A stretch of DNA of 64,000 bases from Nocardia carnea NBRC 14403 (GCF_000308515.1 NZ_BAFV01000003.1:62001-126000); one strand, 5' to 3'. Shown: positions 35,426 through 45,978, counted from the stretch's first letter. The notes: generated by a model from the sequence alone, not told the origin. Numbers and translations are program-made.

Positions 35426-35511
35426 GGAGGATTCGCCTAGTGGCCTATGGCGCTCGCCTGGAACGCGGGTTGGGTTAACAGCCCTCGCGGGTTCGAATCC
35501 CGCATCCTCCG
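35426..35511 (+). tRNA. tRNA-Ser (anticodon GGA)
   Basis: Class II tRNA: acceptor stem GGAGGAT/ATCCTCC, anticodon stem CTCGC/GCGGG with one G-U pair around CTGGAAC (anticodon GGA), a long variable arm and GGTTCGAATCC. CCA is not encoded. TATGCT at 35413-35418 is a plausible -10 element. Confidence 0.95.
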
Positions 35512-35707
35512 CAGCCGGCCCCGCCCGTGGAGCATTCCACCGGCGGGGCCGTTCTCTGTTCCGGTCCCGGCCCTCCGTCGATCGCAGTCCCGGCCCTATG
35601 CCGATTGCAGACGGCAGCCGCTGCTACTACCGCAACCCAGGAGTGGGCCCCATCCTGTTCCTGTTCTGCCGGTGAGGCCCCCGCTGTGCAGTGTGCGCGG
35701 GTGCGGC

Positions 35708-35713
35708 TACACT
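35708..35713 (+). promoter_or_regulatory. probable -10 element of SRP RNA promoter
   Basis: TACACT lies 7 bp before the first base of the SRP RNA, the distance expected for a sigma-70-type -10 box. The -35 region is not well conserved. Confidence 0.5.
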
Positions 35714-35720
35714 GGCCCAC

Positions 35721-35806
35721 GGATCCCGCGCGGCGCGCATCCTGTGAACTCCCCCAGGGCCGGAAGGCAGCAAGGGTCAACGGGCTCTGCCGGGTGCGCG
35801 GGGTCC
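35721..35806 (+). ncRNA. ffs: signal recognition particle 4.5S RNA
   Basis: The small SRP RNA folds as one long hairpin, 5' GGATCCCGCGC pairing with GCGCGGGGTCC. It carries the conserved apical domain: symmetrical loop bases plus the GGAA tetraloop in GGGCCGGAAGGCAGC, then CAAGGGTC. It binds Ffh and directs nascent membrane proteins to FtsY. The position between dnaX/tRNA-Ser and aspC agrees with the M. tuberculosis layout as I remember it. Ends are set from the terminal stem and may be off by a few bases. Confidence 0.92.
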
Positions 35807-35958
35807 CCTTAATCCGGACCGGTGTTCATCGGATCTCCGGAGCAGAACCCGCCGCGGTGACGTTTCCCGATCGGCACCGAGAATCCCAACACCTCCCGGC
35901 CGTCGCGGACGTCCGGGTAACGTGGCCCGGGGCGCCCGGCACCACCGGCCGCCCGTAA

Positions 35959-37284
<1,326 letters not shown>

Positions 37285-37287
37285 GAA

Positions 37288-38145
37288 TCAGGCCGGTTTG
37301 CGGGCGTGCACGGCGAACATCGTCACCGAGAGGTGGATATCGCCGCTTTCGGCGCCCGCGGCCAGGTCGGCGAGCAACTGTTCACGTTCGGTCTCGGTGA
37401 TCACCCGGCGCGCCACGGCCATGGCGGAAACCCTGCTGACCAGCGCGCCGGCCCCCACCGTTCGCTCCTGGACCAGCGCATGTGACCCGGTGCTCTCGGC
37501 TTCCAGGCCCGCGGCGGTGAGCAGCCCCTGCAATCGGCGGCCCGAATAGGGATTGGTGGTCGCCGAGATCAGGGTGTCCACGACCTCGCGCACCACGCGG
37601 GTGTTACCGGGGTGCACGATCGCCGAACCCCAGTCGGCATCCATCACCACGGCCCGGCCACCCGGCCGCAGGACGCGGGCGATCTCGCGGGCAGCGCGCG
37701 CGGGCGCCGTGAGGTGCTGGAAGACCCGCTCGCACAGGACGGCGTCGAAGGTTTCGGGACCGAAGGGCAAGCCGTAGGCATCGCCGGAGTGGAAGGTCGC
37801 GGTGGAATGTGCAGCGGCTGCCCGCCGCTCGGCAGCGGCCAGCAGGTGGGGGTCGGGCTCCACCCCGGTGGCGATACCGGTGGGGCCGACCGCCGCCGCG
37901 AAGGTGATCACTTCGGAACCGGTACCGGAACCGATATCGACGGCTTTTTCCCCCGGCTGCAGCGCGAGCGCCTGGTGCGCCCAGTCGCGTAACCGGTCGA
38001 GTCCGGGGAGTGCCGCCTGTAGGTCGCGGATATCGACCAGCTGATCCTGGCCGGCGGCATCGAATCGGTCGGGGCGTAACCCGAAACTGTCCATGGGTCC
38101 GTGTCCATCCAGTGTGGTGGGTGGGTGTATCGCCGTGTGTGGCAT
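37288..38145 (-). CDS. SAM-dependent class I methyltransferase
   Basis: This 285-aa UbiE/MenG-like methyltransferase has the SAM motif VDIGSGTGSEV, the acidic GVEPDPHLLAAAE, GDAYGLPFGPETFDAVLCERVFQHL and the post-motif EIARVLRPGGRAVVMDADWG. The substrate cannot be assigned; small-molecule natural-product or quinone-type acceptors are typical of this subgroup. It is convergent with aspC, with three bases between stops. Frame and start (ATG 38145) are clear, although an internal ATG at residue 18 would also work. Confidence 0.85.
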   Translation of the reverse strand: MPHTAIHPPTTLDGHGPMDSFGLRPDRFDAAGQDQLVDIRDLQAALPGLDRLRDWAHQALALQPGEKAVDIGSGTGSEVITFAAAVGPTGIATGVEPDPHLLAAAERRAAAAHSTATFHSGDAYGLPFGPETFDAVLCERVFQHLTAPARAAREIARVLRPGGRAVVMDADWGSAIVHPGNTRVVREVVDTLISATTNPYSGRRLQGLLTAAGLEAESTGSHALVQERTVGAGALVSRVSAMAVARRVITETEREQLLADLAAGAESGDIHLSVTMFAVHARKPA

Positions 38146-38269
38146 GTGGTGAGCCTAACTCGGGGGCATGGGATGATCGCTGGTAGTACGGAGCGTGAGT
38201 GGGCCGGGCCCGGAGGCGGCCGTAACCGGTATGGCCCCATGCTCAACAGCGCAGTGAGGAGAGCAGGCC

Positions 38270-38842
38270 ATGGCCAAGTTGTGTCTCGCGCAGGAACCCG
38301 AGGCGGACCAGCTGCTGTCGGAGAGTCCGCCGGCGCTGTTGATCGGGATGCTTCTCGATCAGCAGTACCCGCTCGAACACGCTTTCCGCGGTCCGAAGAA
38401 GATCGCCGACCGGATGGGCGGGCTGGATATCCACGCGATCGCGGCGGCGGATCAGGCCGAGTTCGAGGAAATGGCGGCGACTCCACCAGCCATTCACCGC
38501 TACGGCCGGTCCATGGCGCGGCGGATCCAGGATCTGGCGCGATATGTGATCGAACATTACGACGGCGATGTGACGGCGATCTGGACCGCAGGCGACCCGG
38601 ACGGCAAAGAGGTGCTGCGCCGGTTGAAGGCGCTGCCGGGCTACGGCGATCAGAAGGCCCGGATCTTTCTCGCTCTACTGGGCAAACAGCTCGATATCCG
38701 GCCGGCGGGCTGGGAGGCGGCGGCCGGTGACTACGCCGAACCGGGATCGCGACGATCGGCGGCCGATATCGTAGACGGGGAGACCCTGCTCGAGGTGCGC
38801 GCGTTCAAGAAGCAGCTGAAGGCCGCGGCGAAACAGAAATAA
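38270..38842 (+). CDS. HhH-GPD-type base-excision DNA repair protein
   Basis: This 190-aa protein belongs to the uncharacterised actinobacterial HhH-GPD family. It has SPPALLIGMLLDQQYPLEHAF near the N-terminus and the helix-hairpin-helix LKALPGYGDQKARIFLALLGKQL (about residues 118-140). It ends in the PAGWEAAAGDYAEPGS region conserved in the family. No 4Fe-4S Cys cluster is present. It should bind damaged or mismatched DNA and may remove bases; the lesion is unknown. The ATG follows AGGAGAGCAGG. Confidence 0.88.
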   Translation: MAKLCLAQEPEADQLLSESPPALLIGMLLDQQYPLEHAFRGPKKIADRMGGLDIHAIAAADQAEFEEMAATPPAIHRYGRSMARRIQDLARYVIEHYDGDVTAIWTAGDPDGKEVLRRLKALPGYGDQKARIFLALLGKQLDIRPAGWEAAAGDYAEPGSRRSAADIVDGETLLEVRAFKKQLKAAAKQK

Positions 38843-38868
38843 GCCCCTCCAGGGGGCAATAAGTACCC

Positions 38869-38889
38869 CTCGAGACGCGGAGCGTCTCC
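38869..38889 (-). repeat. dispersed hairpin repeat, copy C
   Basis: This is an exact reverse-complement copy of the 21-base element at 28159-28179, about 10.7 kb away. It sits just 3' of both the HhH-GPD gene and the convergent EspG gene. Confidence 0.8.
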
Positions 38890-38914
38890 AATATTGCGGA
38901 GCGGCTCCAACATC

Positions 38915-39631
38915 TCAGCGGAGACGCGCGAGCCGGGTGAGTTCGGCGGCCAGCCGGGCATCGCCGGCCGGGGTGAGCGACAGGTCGGTCCCGGCGGCCA
39001 GCAGATAGCGTCCGTCGCCGGTGAAATCCAGCCAGGTGCGGTGGATCGGCGGCGGCGACATCGGATTCTCCGGTGCGATCGTGATGGTGAAGAACCCGCG
39101 GGCGTCGATCGGCCGGTGCAGCGCCTCGCGTAGCCGGCGCGCCCGGATCTCCGCGGCGCCGGGCTCGCCGGGGCCCTGCTCCGGGCAGAGCACCGCGGCG
39201 CGTGGTTCGCGCATGGCGGGCAGGCGCCCGGCCCGGGCCGGGCCCAAGGTGCTGACCAGATGTTTGCCGATGGTTCGTGCATGACAGGCGATCAGGGCGA
39301 TCTCCTCGTTCTGCGCCCGTACCAGTGCGCCCCAGTTGCCGAACCCGACCGCGACCGCGAGCACGGGATCGCCGCGATGGCCGGAACCGTCGAAATCGTC
39401 CCCGAATACGGTCACCCGCGTGACGTCGGTCCGGGCGAGAAACCGCAGAGTTCCGGTGAGATCGGGGTCGCCGTTGGGCGGGAACCGATGTTCCAGTTCC
39501 AATGCCGCCCGCGCGCTCTCGGTAGCGGCGGTGGCCCGCGGCGCGAGATCGATGGGGTGGGGCCGCCGGTCGAGTCCTGTCTCGGTCTGCCAGATGTAGC
39601 TGAACTCGTCCGGCGTGAACACCCATTCCAT
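38915..39631 (-). CDS. espG: ESX secretion-associated protein EspG
   Basis: This 238-aa protein is an EspG-type chaperone. EspG proteins bind the helical tip of PPE proteins in the cytosol and deliver them to the type VII secretion machine. It shows the family opening MEWVFTPDEFSYIWQTE (a W-x-[FL]-T-x-[DE]-E-F start), VTVFGDDFDGSG, VGFGNWGALVRAQ and a C-terminal RRLREAL-x-R-P. The ATG shares a base with the PPE gene's stop (TGATG), so the chaperone is made together with its likely client. No ESX core gene (eccA-E, mycP) is in the window. Confidence 0.88.
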   Translation of the reverse strand: MEWVFTPDEFSYIWQTETGLDRRPHPIDLAPRATAATESARAALELEHRFPPNGDPDLTGTLRFLARTDVTRVTVFGDDFDGSGHRGDPVLAVAVGFGNWGALVRAQNEEIALIACHARTIGKHLVSTLGPARAGRLPAMREPRAAVLCPEQGPGEPGAAEIRARRLREALHRPIDARGFFTITIAPENPMSPPPIHRTWLDFTGDGRYLLAAGTDLSLTPAGDARLAAELTRLARLR

Positions 39632-41805
39632 CAGCGGCTCCCGCCGCCCGGGTCGTCGTGTTCGGCTCGTTCGGTTTCGGTGTATTCGCCGAGAACCGGG
39701 GGCACCTTCGGATCGCTCGCGGTCAGAGCTTCGTTGGGTGCGTGCAGGTAATCGGGGCTGGTCCGCTCGGAATCGGCCGGGCGGGACGGAGGTACACCGG
39801 CGGTGGATGGCAGAGGCATGCCCGCGGGGACCAGCCGAACCGGCCGCTGCGCGGGATGTTCGTACCCTTCCGCCGTGGAACTGTTCGGGCCCGTTCCGGC
39901 GGGGCCGAGCGTTTCGCGTTCCCCGGGAAACGGTGGATGGACCACCGGATCGGTATGGCCGGCCGGGGTCCGGACGGACGGGTCGGGGGAATAGGGGACA
40001 GCCGCCGGCCCGGGGGCAGCGGTCGGACCTGATGTGGTGGGCGCTCGGACCGCCGGTGCATCGGGTCCGGGGGTTCCCGGCCCTGTGCAGGTCTGATTCT
40101 GCGAGCCGCCGGGGGCACCCGGCCCCGATTCTGAGTGGGGCGGGCTGCCGCAATCGATGCTCGGGCTGTCGGTCCAGCCCGGGCACGGGACACCAGGTCT
40201 GGTGGTGCCGGTGCTTCCTGGTCCGCTGGGAGCCGCCCCTTCCGGGTAGGTGGAGGGGGCGGTGACCGATCCGTCGCCGGCCGGAGCGCGGCCAGGGCCT
40301 TCTGACCCGGCCCCGCACGGAGGGGCCTGTCCGACGGGCACGGTGTTTCCCGCCCCATCGGGAGACCCTCCGTTTCCGGTGGCGGCCGGTGCGCCGGATG
40401 TGGGTGCCGTGGCCCCCGGTGCGGAAGCGGGCGGTGTGCCAGGGGCTGTGCCCGGTCCGCCTGTGAAGGTGGGCTGGATGCCCGGCGCCGGACGGTGTTG
40501 GGCCGTATTGGTGCCCGGGGCGTGCGCGGGCCCCGAAGTGCCGCCGGTCGAACTGCTGTGGCCCGGTGCGGCGCCACCACCCGTAGTGCCGGGCGGCGAG
40601 GGGGGAACAGATCCGGCCGGGGGCGGACCAGCCGGGCCGGGTCCGGCCGGGGCCGGGGCGGCCGCGCTGGGCCCGGGCAGGATCGGGGCAGCTGCGCCGG
40701 TGATGGCTGGACTCGCCGGTGAGCGCGGCGAAAGGTCGGTGCCGTCCGGGCCGGCAGCCGGGCCTGTTCCGCGGTCGATCGGGGCCGAGGAGGGCTGCAC
40801 GGCAGGTTCCGAGCGTGCATGGTGAGAGTCCGGCGCAGATGCGGCAGCGGGTGCTGTATCAGCCGCAGGCGCATCGGGGTGCCGGGGGGATCCGGGGGCC
40901 GGAGTGTTGTTCGGCTGTGGAGATTCGCCCGGAGGTTCTGGGGCATCCGCTGGGGAGGATGAATCGGAAGGAGTGCCCGCCGGTTGCCATTCGTTCTCCG
41001 GGGCGGCCGGCGTGGGTGCCGCAGCGTTGCCGGGCGACGTTTGCGCCCCGTCGCCGTGTCGGCCCGGCAGGGTGACGGGAGCTGTGTCCTCGTCGATAGG
41101 TGACGTCGTGGATCCCGGCGGATCGTTTTCCGGCGATTCGGGGTCCGATCCGACGGTCGTTCCGGGGCCCGTGCTCGGTGCCGGGGCCGGGACTCGTTCC
41201 GAAACGGCTGGTATATCCGGGCCTTCAGGCGCCGTGGCGAGCACCGTGGGAAACCGTGGAACGTTGTCACCGCTGGCGGGGATCGTCGGGTTGTAACCGA
41301 AGGTCATGGCGTCCTGAGCTGTCGCTGTCACCGCGGCCGTCGCGAGGTTGTGGGCCGTACGCCGCTGCGCTCCGCCGGCTGCCTCCACGGCCGCATCGGG
41401 ATCCGGCCGGTACGGTTCCGATGGCGGTGGGATGGCCGCCCGGACCGATTCGGCCGCATCGGAATTCGCCGTCATGAGATGCCGGAGTGCCCGGCAGACT
41501 TCGACGGTGCCGTCACCGGCCTGTACCAGGGCGGTTGCGGCCTGCGCAGCTGCCCCGGCCGCGATACCGGACCATTCGCCGGACAGCCGGGTGAGTTCGC
41601 GGGCGTGCTCGTCGAATGCCGATTCCAGGGCGTCGGCGGTACGACCCCACGCGTCTGCCACCCGGCGTAGCTCGGCCGGTGCCAGCCGCTCGCGTGCGAG
41701 GTCCCAGATCTGCTGATGGGTATAGGCGTCGAATACTTCACGATCCGGTACGTAGGCCGGATCGGTGCCGGTACTCGGTGTACCGGCCTGCCCCTGATAT
41801 GTCAC
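39631..41805 (-). CDS. PPE-like type VII secretion protein with long Pro/Gly-rich tail
   Basis: This 724-aa protein has an N-terminal helical domain of about 180 residues with the W-x-G turn ELTRLSGEWSGIAAG, as in PPE/WXG100 proteins. A C-terminal region of about 530 residues is dominated by Pro, Gly, Ala, Ser and Thr with almost no predicted structure. It is probably exported through an ESX system, displayed or released outside, and recognised by the following EspG. The GTG at 41805 has an AAGGGGG ribosome site. It is not a classic Mycobacterium PPE (no Pro-Pro-Glu start), but a Nocardia-type equivalent. Confidence 0.78.
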   Translation of the reverse strand: MTYQGQAGTPSTGTDPAYVPDREVFDAYTHQQIWDLARERLAPAELRRVADAWGRTADALESAFDEHARELTRLSGEWSGIAAGAAAQAATALVQAGDGTVEVCRALRHLMTANSDAAESVRAAIPPPSEPYRPDPDAAVEAAGGAQRRTAHNLATAAVTATAQDAMTFGYNPTIPASGDNVPRFPTVLATAPEGPDIPAVSERVPAPAPSTGPGTTVGSDPESPENDPPGSTTSPIDEDTAPVTLPGRHGDGAQTSPGNAAAPTPAAPENEWQPAGTPSDSSSPADAPEPPGESPQPNNTPAPGSPRHPDAPAADTAPAAASAPDSHHARSEPAVQPSSAPIDRGTGPAAGPDGTDLSPRSPASPAITGAAAPILPGPSAAAPAPAGPGPAGPPPAGSVPPSPPGTTGGGAAPGHSSSTGGTSGPAHAPGTNTAQHRPAPGIQPTFTGGPGTAPGTPPASAPGATAPTSGAPAATGNGGSPDGAGNTVPVGQAPPCGAGSEGPGRAPAGDGSVTAPSTYPEGAAPSGPGSTGTTRPGVPCPGWTDSPSIDCGSPPHSESGPGAPGGSQNQTCTGPGTPGPDAPAVRAPTTSGPTAAPGPAAVPYSPDPSVRTPAGHTDPVVHPPFPGERETLGPAGTGPNSSTAEGYEHPAQRPVRLVPAGMPLPSTAGVPPSRPADSERTSPDYLHAPNEALTASDPKVPPVLGEYTETERAEHDDPGGGSR

Positions 41806-41908
41806 GGTCGGCCCCCTTGCCTGTCGGTCCGCGACCACCGAAACGTGCTACGGACCGTGTGGTTTCAATTCTTTTGCACCCCTGCGTGATTCGATATGAT
41901 GCCGTACA

Positions 41909-42283
41909 TCAGGGGGTATCCGCCAGCGCAGCGGCCAGAGCAGCGGCGTTCGCCGCATCGGCCTCGTGGAACAGTGCCGCCGCGGCGAGGTAGGCCGCCT
42001 TGTGCCGGAGGGTGGCCTGTTCGAAGGCATCGAGTACCTCGAGGTACTCGCGACCCTTCGCGTTGAACCCCGCGGTCAGTGCACGCCCCGAGGGGAGGTC
42101 CGGAAATCCGGACACCCGGGTGAGGTCCGCGGCGTCGGTCCTGGCCTGCCGCACTCGTTCCACGAGCCGGTCGCAGGAGGCGGCGAGTTCCCGGGCCGCA
42201 TCCGCCGACATATGGAATTCCCCGGCCCGGGCCGATTCGTACAGCCGAATCCCTGCCTGCTGCCCCAGATCTGGTACGGACAT
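41909..42283 (-). CDS. small Esx/EspC-like T7SS substrate
   Basis: This 124-aa all-helical protein heads the PPE-EspG operon. It resembles the ESX-associated EspC/type VII target family: two long Ala-rich helices (ADAARELAASCDRLVERVRQARTDAADL and ...AYLAAAALFHEADAANAAALAA) joined by a GFPDLPSG turn. No canonical W-x-G or C-terminal YxxxD/E signal is obvious, so export is inferred from context. It may pair with the PPE-like product as PE proteins do in mycobacteria. The ATG at 42283 has a clear GAAGGGGGAAG ribosome site, and the PPE gene starts 103 bp downstream. Confidence 0.7.
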   Translation of the reverse strand: MSVPDLGQQAGIRLYESARAGEFHMSADAARELAASCDRLVERVRQARTDAADLTRVSGFPDLPSGRALTAGFNAKGREYLEVLDAFEQATLRHKAAYLAAAALFHEADAANAAALAAALADTP

Positions 42284-42945
42284 CGTCTTCCCCCTTCGAC
42301 TCCCCGCCTCGTGCTCGGAGCATAGCAGCGGAAAATGTCCCGGACCAGGGTCGATGTACCTGGTCCGGGAGTTCTGAGTAAGGGTCGGGTGGTCGGCCGC
42401 CGGGTTCACGCCGATTCTCCCGTGTTGTCGGGGGAAGTATTCCCCGGATAATTCCGGACAATTATTCCGAATCCGGTTCGGAAGGATATTCTCCGGAAAT
42501 CTGCGGGGAATATATAAGCGCCCGGCATCGGTGATTCACCGCATGTTTGCGGATATCGGACCGCCGGCGGATACGGTCGCCCGGCCAGGCCTCCGGTGCG
42601 CATTTTTCCGGTTGCCGGCGCGGCCGGGCGGCCGATGCGCCGCGGTCGGAAGGCGCGCCGTGAATCCGCTGTTGACCTGGAGAAACGCCCGGGAGCTGGA
42701 TGCGCGGTGAACGAACCTCTTGGTGCGGCGCCGTACCGGGTGTTAATTTATTTGTTATGTCTACCAGCGGCACCACACCGAAGCCGGTCACTTATGTGAC
42801 CGCTGCGCTCGGTTTGCGCCTGCCGCTCACCCGTGAGTTGTGTTGCTCCCGCCGCCGCGGTTGAGCGATTTCGATCCACTCGCCGCCTCGTTGCAGCATC
42901 TGTAGGCATATACCGGCGTCGGCCGGAATCAATCGAGGAAATCAT
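42284..42945. other. 660-bp intergenic region between divergent operons
   Basis: This region separates the T7SS operon (minus strand) from the rok gene (plus). Besides the inverted repeats at 42431-42465, it contains several TCCGG/CCGGA runs and an AT-rich patch at 42741-42758 that could hold the rok promoter. No coding sequence was recognised. Confidence 0.5.
42431..42465. promoter_or_regulatory. two inverted repeats between the T7SS operon and rok gene
   Basis: GGGGAA-gta-TTCCCC (42431-42445) and ATAATT-ccggac-AATTAT (42448-42465) are both perfect inverted repeats side by side, about 150 bp upstream of the T7SS operon. They could be regulator sites, possibly for the divergent ROK protein. 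Confidence 0.4.
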
Positions 42946-44226
42946 ATGGCTGTCCGCACCGCCGAACGCATCGCGTCGCAGGCTCCCACTACCCGCACCC
43001 GTATCCCCCGCCCCGTCGTCCCCCCGGACCTGCGGATCTCCGATAACCCCGCCGCAGCCGTGCTGCGGTCGGCCACCACCGGGCCGGTGTTCCGTGACAA
43101 AACCGCCCGCGCCACCGGTTTGAGTATCGCCACCGTCAATCGGCAGGTTTCCGCGCTGCTCGCGGCCGGGCTGTTGCGTGAACGTGCCGACCTCACCGCC
43201 TCCGGCGCGGTGGGCCGGCCGCGCGTTCCGTTCGAGGTGGATATCGACACCTTCGGCACTCTGGGTATCCATATCGGCTCCGCGTCCACCCGCATCGTGG
43301 TCGCCGACCTGCGAGGGCGCATTCTCGGCGGTCTCACCATCGCCACTCCGCAAACCGGTCAGGAATTCGCGGTCAAAACCGTCGCGCACAGTGCGAAATC
43401 TTTCCTGCAGCGTTGGTATCGGCGCACGCCGCTGTGGGTGGGGGTGGCGATCGGCGGCCGGGTCGACCCGAGCACCGGTGTGGTCGACCATCCGAAACTC
43501 GGCTGGCAGGAGGCGCCGGTGGGCGCGGTGTTCAGCGAGGTGCTCGGACTGCCGATTTCGGTGGCACCCCATGTCGAGGCCATGGCCGCCGCGGAGCTGT
43601 TGTTACCCGGCGTACAGCAGGATTCGGCCGAGGCGTCCGAGCAGGCTCATGCGCACGGGAGCAGCTTGTACTTCTATGTCCGTGAGATGGTCGGTATTTC
43701 GGTAACGCTGGACGGTCGCGTGCACACCCCGAACAACGGTCCGGGCTCGATCGCGCATCTACCGACCGGCTCCGGTGTCGAATGCCAGTGCGGCCGGCGC
43801 GGCTGCTTGGAGGCCACCGTCAGTGATCGCGCGCTACACGCCCGCGCGGTGGGACGTGGAATCATCCCCGCGTACAACGGAAAAGCCAGTTCGACGATCG
43901 GCGACCTGTACCGCGCCGCGGTACGTGGCTCGGAACCGGCCCGGGAGCTGCTCGCCGAACGTGCCACCGTTCTCGGGCAGACCGTGGCCCTGGTGCGGGA
44001 TATGCTCAACCCGGACCGCGTGGTGCTCGGCGGGCAGGCCTTCACCACCTACCGTCCCGGCCTGGCGCATGTGGCGCGCTCGTTCAACGAGGCGACGGTT
44101 CTGCCGCCCACCGATATCCGGGTCACCGGCTACGCGTCGAAGGTGCAGGAGTTCGCGGCCGTGGTCACTTCGCTGAGCGCCCTTTATGCCGACCCCGTCG
44201 CCGCGCTGCGCCGTATCCAGGCCTGA
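42946..44226 (+). CDS. ROK-family transcriptional regulator/sugar kinase-like
   Basis: This 426-aa ROK protein has an N-terminal winged helix-turn-helix (GPVFRDKTARATGLSIATVNRQVSALLAAGLL, about residues 45-80) fused to a kinase-fold domain. LGIHIGSASTRIVVADLRGRIL is the phosphate-1 motif, and ECQCGRRGCLEA is the zinc motif (C-x-C-G-x-x-G-C-x-E). The catalytic region VGVAIGGRVDP lacks the usual Asn-Asp ROK sugar-kinase pair in clear form, so it is more likely a sugar-responsive repressor than an active kinase. The ATG follows GAGGAA. It is divergent from the T7SS operon and ends at a hairpin. Confidence 0.88.
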   Translation: MAVRTAERIASQAPTTRTRIPRPVVPPDLRISDNPAAAVLRSATTGPVFRDKTARATGLSIATVNRQVSALLAAGLLRERADLTASGAVGRPRVPFEVDIDTFGTLGIHIGSASTRIVVADLRGRILGGLTIATPQTGQEFAVKTVAHSAKSFLQRWYRRTPLWVGVAIGGRVDPSTGVVDHPKLGWQEAPVGAVFSEVLGLPISVAPHVEAMAAAELLLPGVQQDSAEASEQAHAHGSSLYFYVREMVGISVTLDGRVHTPNNGPGSIAHLPTGSGVECQCGRRGCLEATVSDRALHARAVGRGIIPAYNGKASSTIGDLYRAAVRGSEPARELLAERATVLGQTVALVRDMLNPDRVVLGGQAFTTYRPGLAHVARSFNEATVLPPTDIRVTGYASKVQEFAAVVTSLSALYADPVAALRRIQA

Positions 44227-44325
44227 CAGCGCGTCCGTACGACCGGGATGTGAACTTCTGCTCCCGCGTCGTCCGGCCCAGTTCACCGGCAGTCGTAGGG
44301 GGCTGGCCTGCGCGTTCCTGTCGGC

Positions 44326-44357
44326 GGCCTTGCTGACCCGGCCGGGTCAGCAAGGCC
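44326..44357. terminator. 32-bp perfect palindrome, bidirectional terminator
   Basis: The bases from GGCCTTGCTG to CAGCAAGGCC form a perfect 16-bp inverted repeat with no spacer. It lies between the convergent rok and DUF2207 genes and should end transcription from both sides. Confidence 0.8.
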
Positions 44358-44379
44358 GGAGGGAATGCACCATCGCACG

Positions 44380-45978
44380 TCAGCGTGTCGAGAACACGCC
44401 CTCCACCGCGGTGATGAAGTACGGGAAGTGTCCGGCGAATCGGTGCAGGTCCCGGTCGCCCTCGAAACCACCGAACCAGTACAGCCCGGGATCGTCGTCG
44501 GCAGACGGGTCGATATCGCGGAACGTGCGCACCCAGTTGTCGGCGCGGCTCCAGACGATCATGTAAGACAGCCCGCGGGAGAACACAAGTTCCCGGTCGC
44601 CGGCGGGAATCTGTGCGCTGTCCACCTGTTCCAGGCCCTGTTGCAGTCCGCGCACCTGGCCGGTGAGTGCGCGCCCGTAGGCGGTGCGGGTGGGCAGGAA
44701 TCGCTGGGCCGCGAGCAGTCCGGCGCCGGCGAGTGCGATCGCGACGCCCACCAGCGCGTGGCCGGAAAGCAGCGCCGCGGCGACAGTCACCCCGGCGCCG
44801 AGCACGATCAGGGCTCCGCCGAGCCAAAGCGGTATGCGGCGCCGGGCCGGGTCGATGAACGCGCCGCGCTCGACCGCGTCGGCCAGCATCGTGCGGCGTA
44901 GCGGTTCCGTCGTGAGCCTGCCCGGGGAACCCAGATCGGCGACCGTGACCTCGTCGGCACCCGCGGGGAGCAGAGCGTCGTAGACCGCTCGCTCGTACGG
45001 CCGGAGCTGTTCGTCGGCCGGGTTGACCCGGACCATCCGCCACTGGGTTTCGCCGATGCGCCCGATCCAGAGGTAATTGCGCACCGCCAGGTCGACGACG
45101 GTGGCGGCGATATCGGTGGTATCGGCGTGCCCGTCGAGCAGAACTCCCGCCGCGCCGGGCAGGATGCCCGCGGGAGAACTGAACTGGGTGCGGCCGTCGG
45201 CGTGGACCAGGGGCTGCATCGGTTCGGCGGCACCGGTCTGCCGGCGTGCCCAGAGGATGTACCCGGCGAGTGCAACCAAGGCGGCCAGCAGTAGGGCGAA
45301 CGCGATGAAGACCGGACCGGTGATCGCGAACGGTGAGTTGCCGGGACCGCTGATATCGGCGTTCGACGGTACGGTGCCGGGCGGAATCTGCAGCGTCAGA
45401 TCGACCGATTCGCCCTTGCGCAGGTTCGTCTGGTCCAGGTAAAGGACCCCGTCGGGTTCGATGCGCACTTGGGCGCACGGCCGCGTATCACCGATCGGAC
45501 CCAGCAGGCATTCCACGATGCCCATTTCGAAACTCGGACTGATCAGGCTGGCGTGGATTTCGGCTATATCGACATTGAGCACCCCGAACCAGCGGAACAC
45601 CTGGCTGCCCTCGGCGTCGCTGACCGTGTTCTGCACCGAGTAGCGGAAGGTCGACTCGCCGGGCCCGGCCTCGATGGTGAACAGATCTCCGGCCACCTGT
45701 GCGGTTCCGGGGCCGGTCGTTTCGATATCGGTGACCGCGAACCGGCGTTCGGAATCCTCACTGATCTGCACCCGCAGCGGCAGGGACATGGTGAATTGTT
45801 CACCGGGCGGAACGGTCACCCGCTCGGTCACCTCGAGGATGCCCTCGCGGCTGAGTGTCATGTCCAAGTTCAGAATCACACCGGCCGGTTCCTGTGCCTG
45901 CGCAGTGGGCGTGAACAGGGTGAACAATCCGGTCAGTGCGAGTAGTAGCGCCGCGGCGCCCCCCCGAAAAGTGAGCAT
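44380..45978 (-). CDS. DUF2207-type membrane protein
   Basis: This 532-aa protein is predicted to be exported and membrane-bound. It has a signal peptide (residues 1-28, ending AQA), an extracytoplasmic beta-rich domain with the DUF2207 pattern (LNLDMTLSREGILEVTERVTV, FRYSVQNTVSD) and a membrane helix at about 222-244. A cytoplasmic part and two close helices (about 370-420) follow, then a C-terminal domain ending in YWFGGFEGD. The family is widespread and its function is not known. It is alone in its transcription unit, divergent from a zinc metallopeptidase gene. Confidence 0.85.
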   Translation of the reverse strand: MLTFRGGAAALLLALTGLFTLFTPTAQAQEPAGVILNLDMTLSREGILEVTERVTVPPGEQFTMSLPLRVQISEDSERRFAVTDIETTGPGTAQVAGDLFTIEAGPGESTFRYSVQNTVSDAEGSQVFRWFGVLNVDIAEIHASLISPSFEMGIVECLLGPIGDTRPCAQVRIEPDGVLYLDQTNLRKGESVDLTLQIPPGTVPSNADISGPGNSPFAITGPVFIAFALLLAALVALAGYILWARRQTGAAEPMQPLVHADGRTQFSSPAGILPGAAGVLLDGHADTTDIAATVVDLAVRNYLWIGRIGETQWRMVRVNPADEQLRPYERAVYDALLPAGADEVTVADLGSPGRLTTEPLRRTMLADAVERGAFIDPARRRIPLWLGGALIVLGAGVTVAAALLSGHALVGVAIALAGAGLLAAQRFLPTRTAYGRALTGQVRGLQQGLEQVDSAQIPAGDRELVFSRGLSYMIVWSRADNWVRTFRDIDPSADDDPGLYWFGGFEGDRDLHRFAGHFPYFITAVEGVFSTR

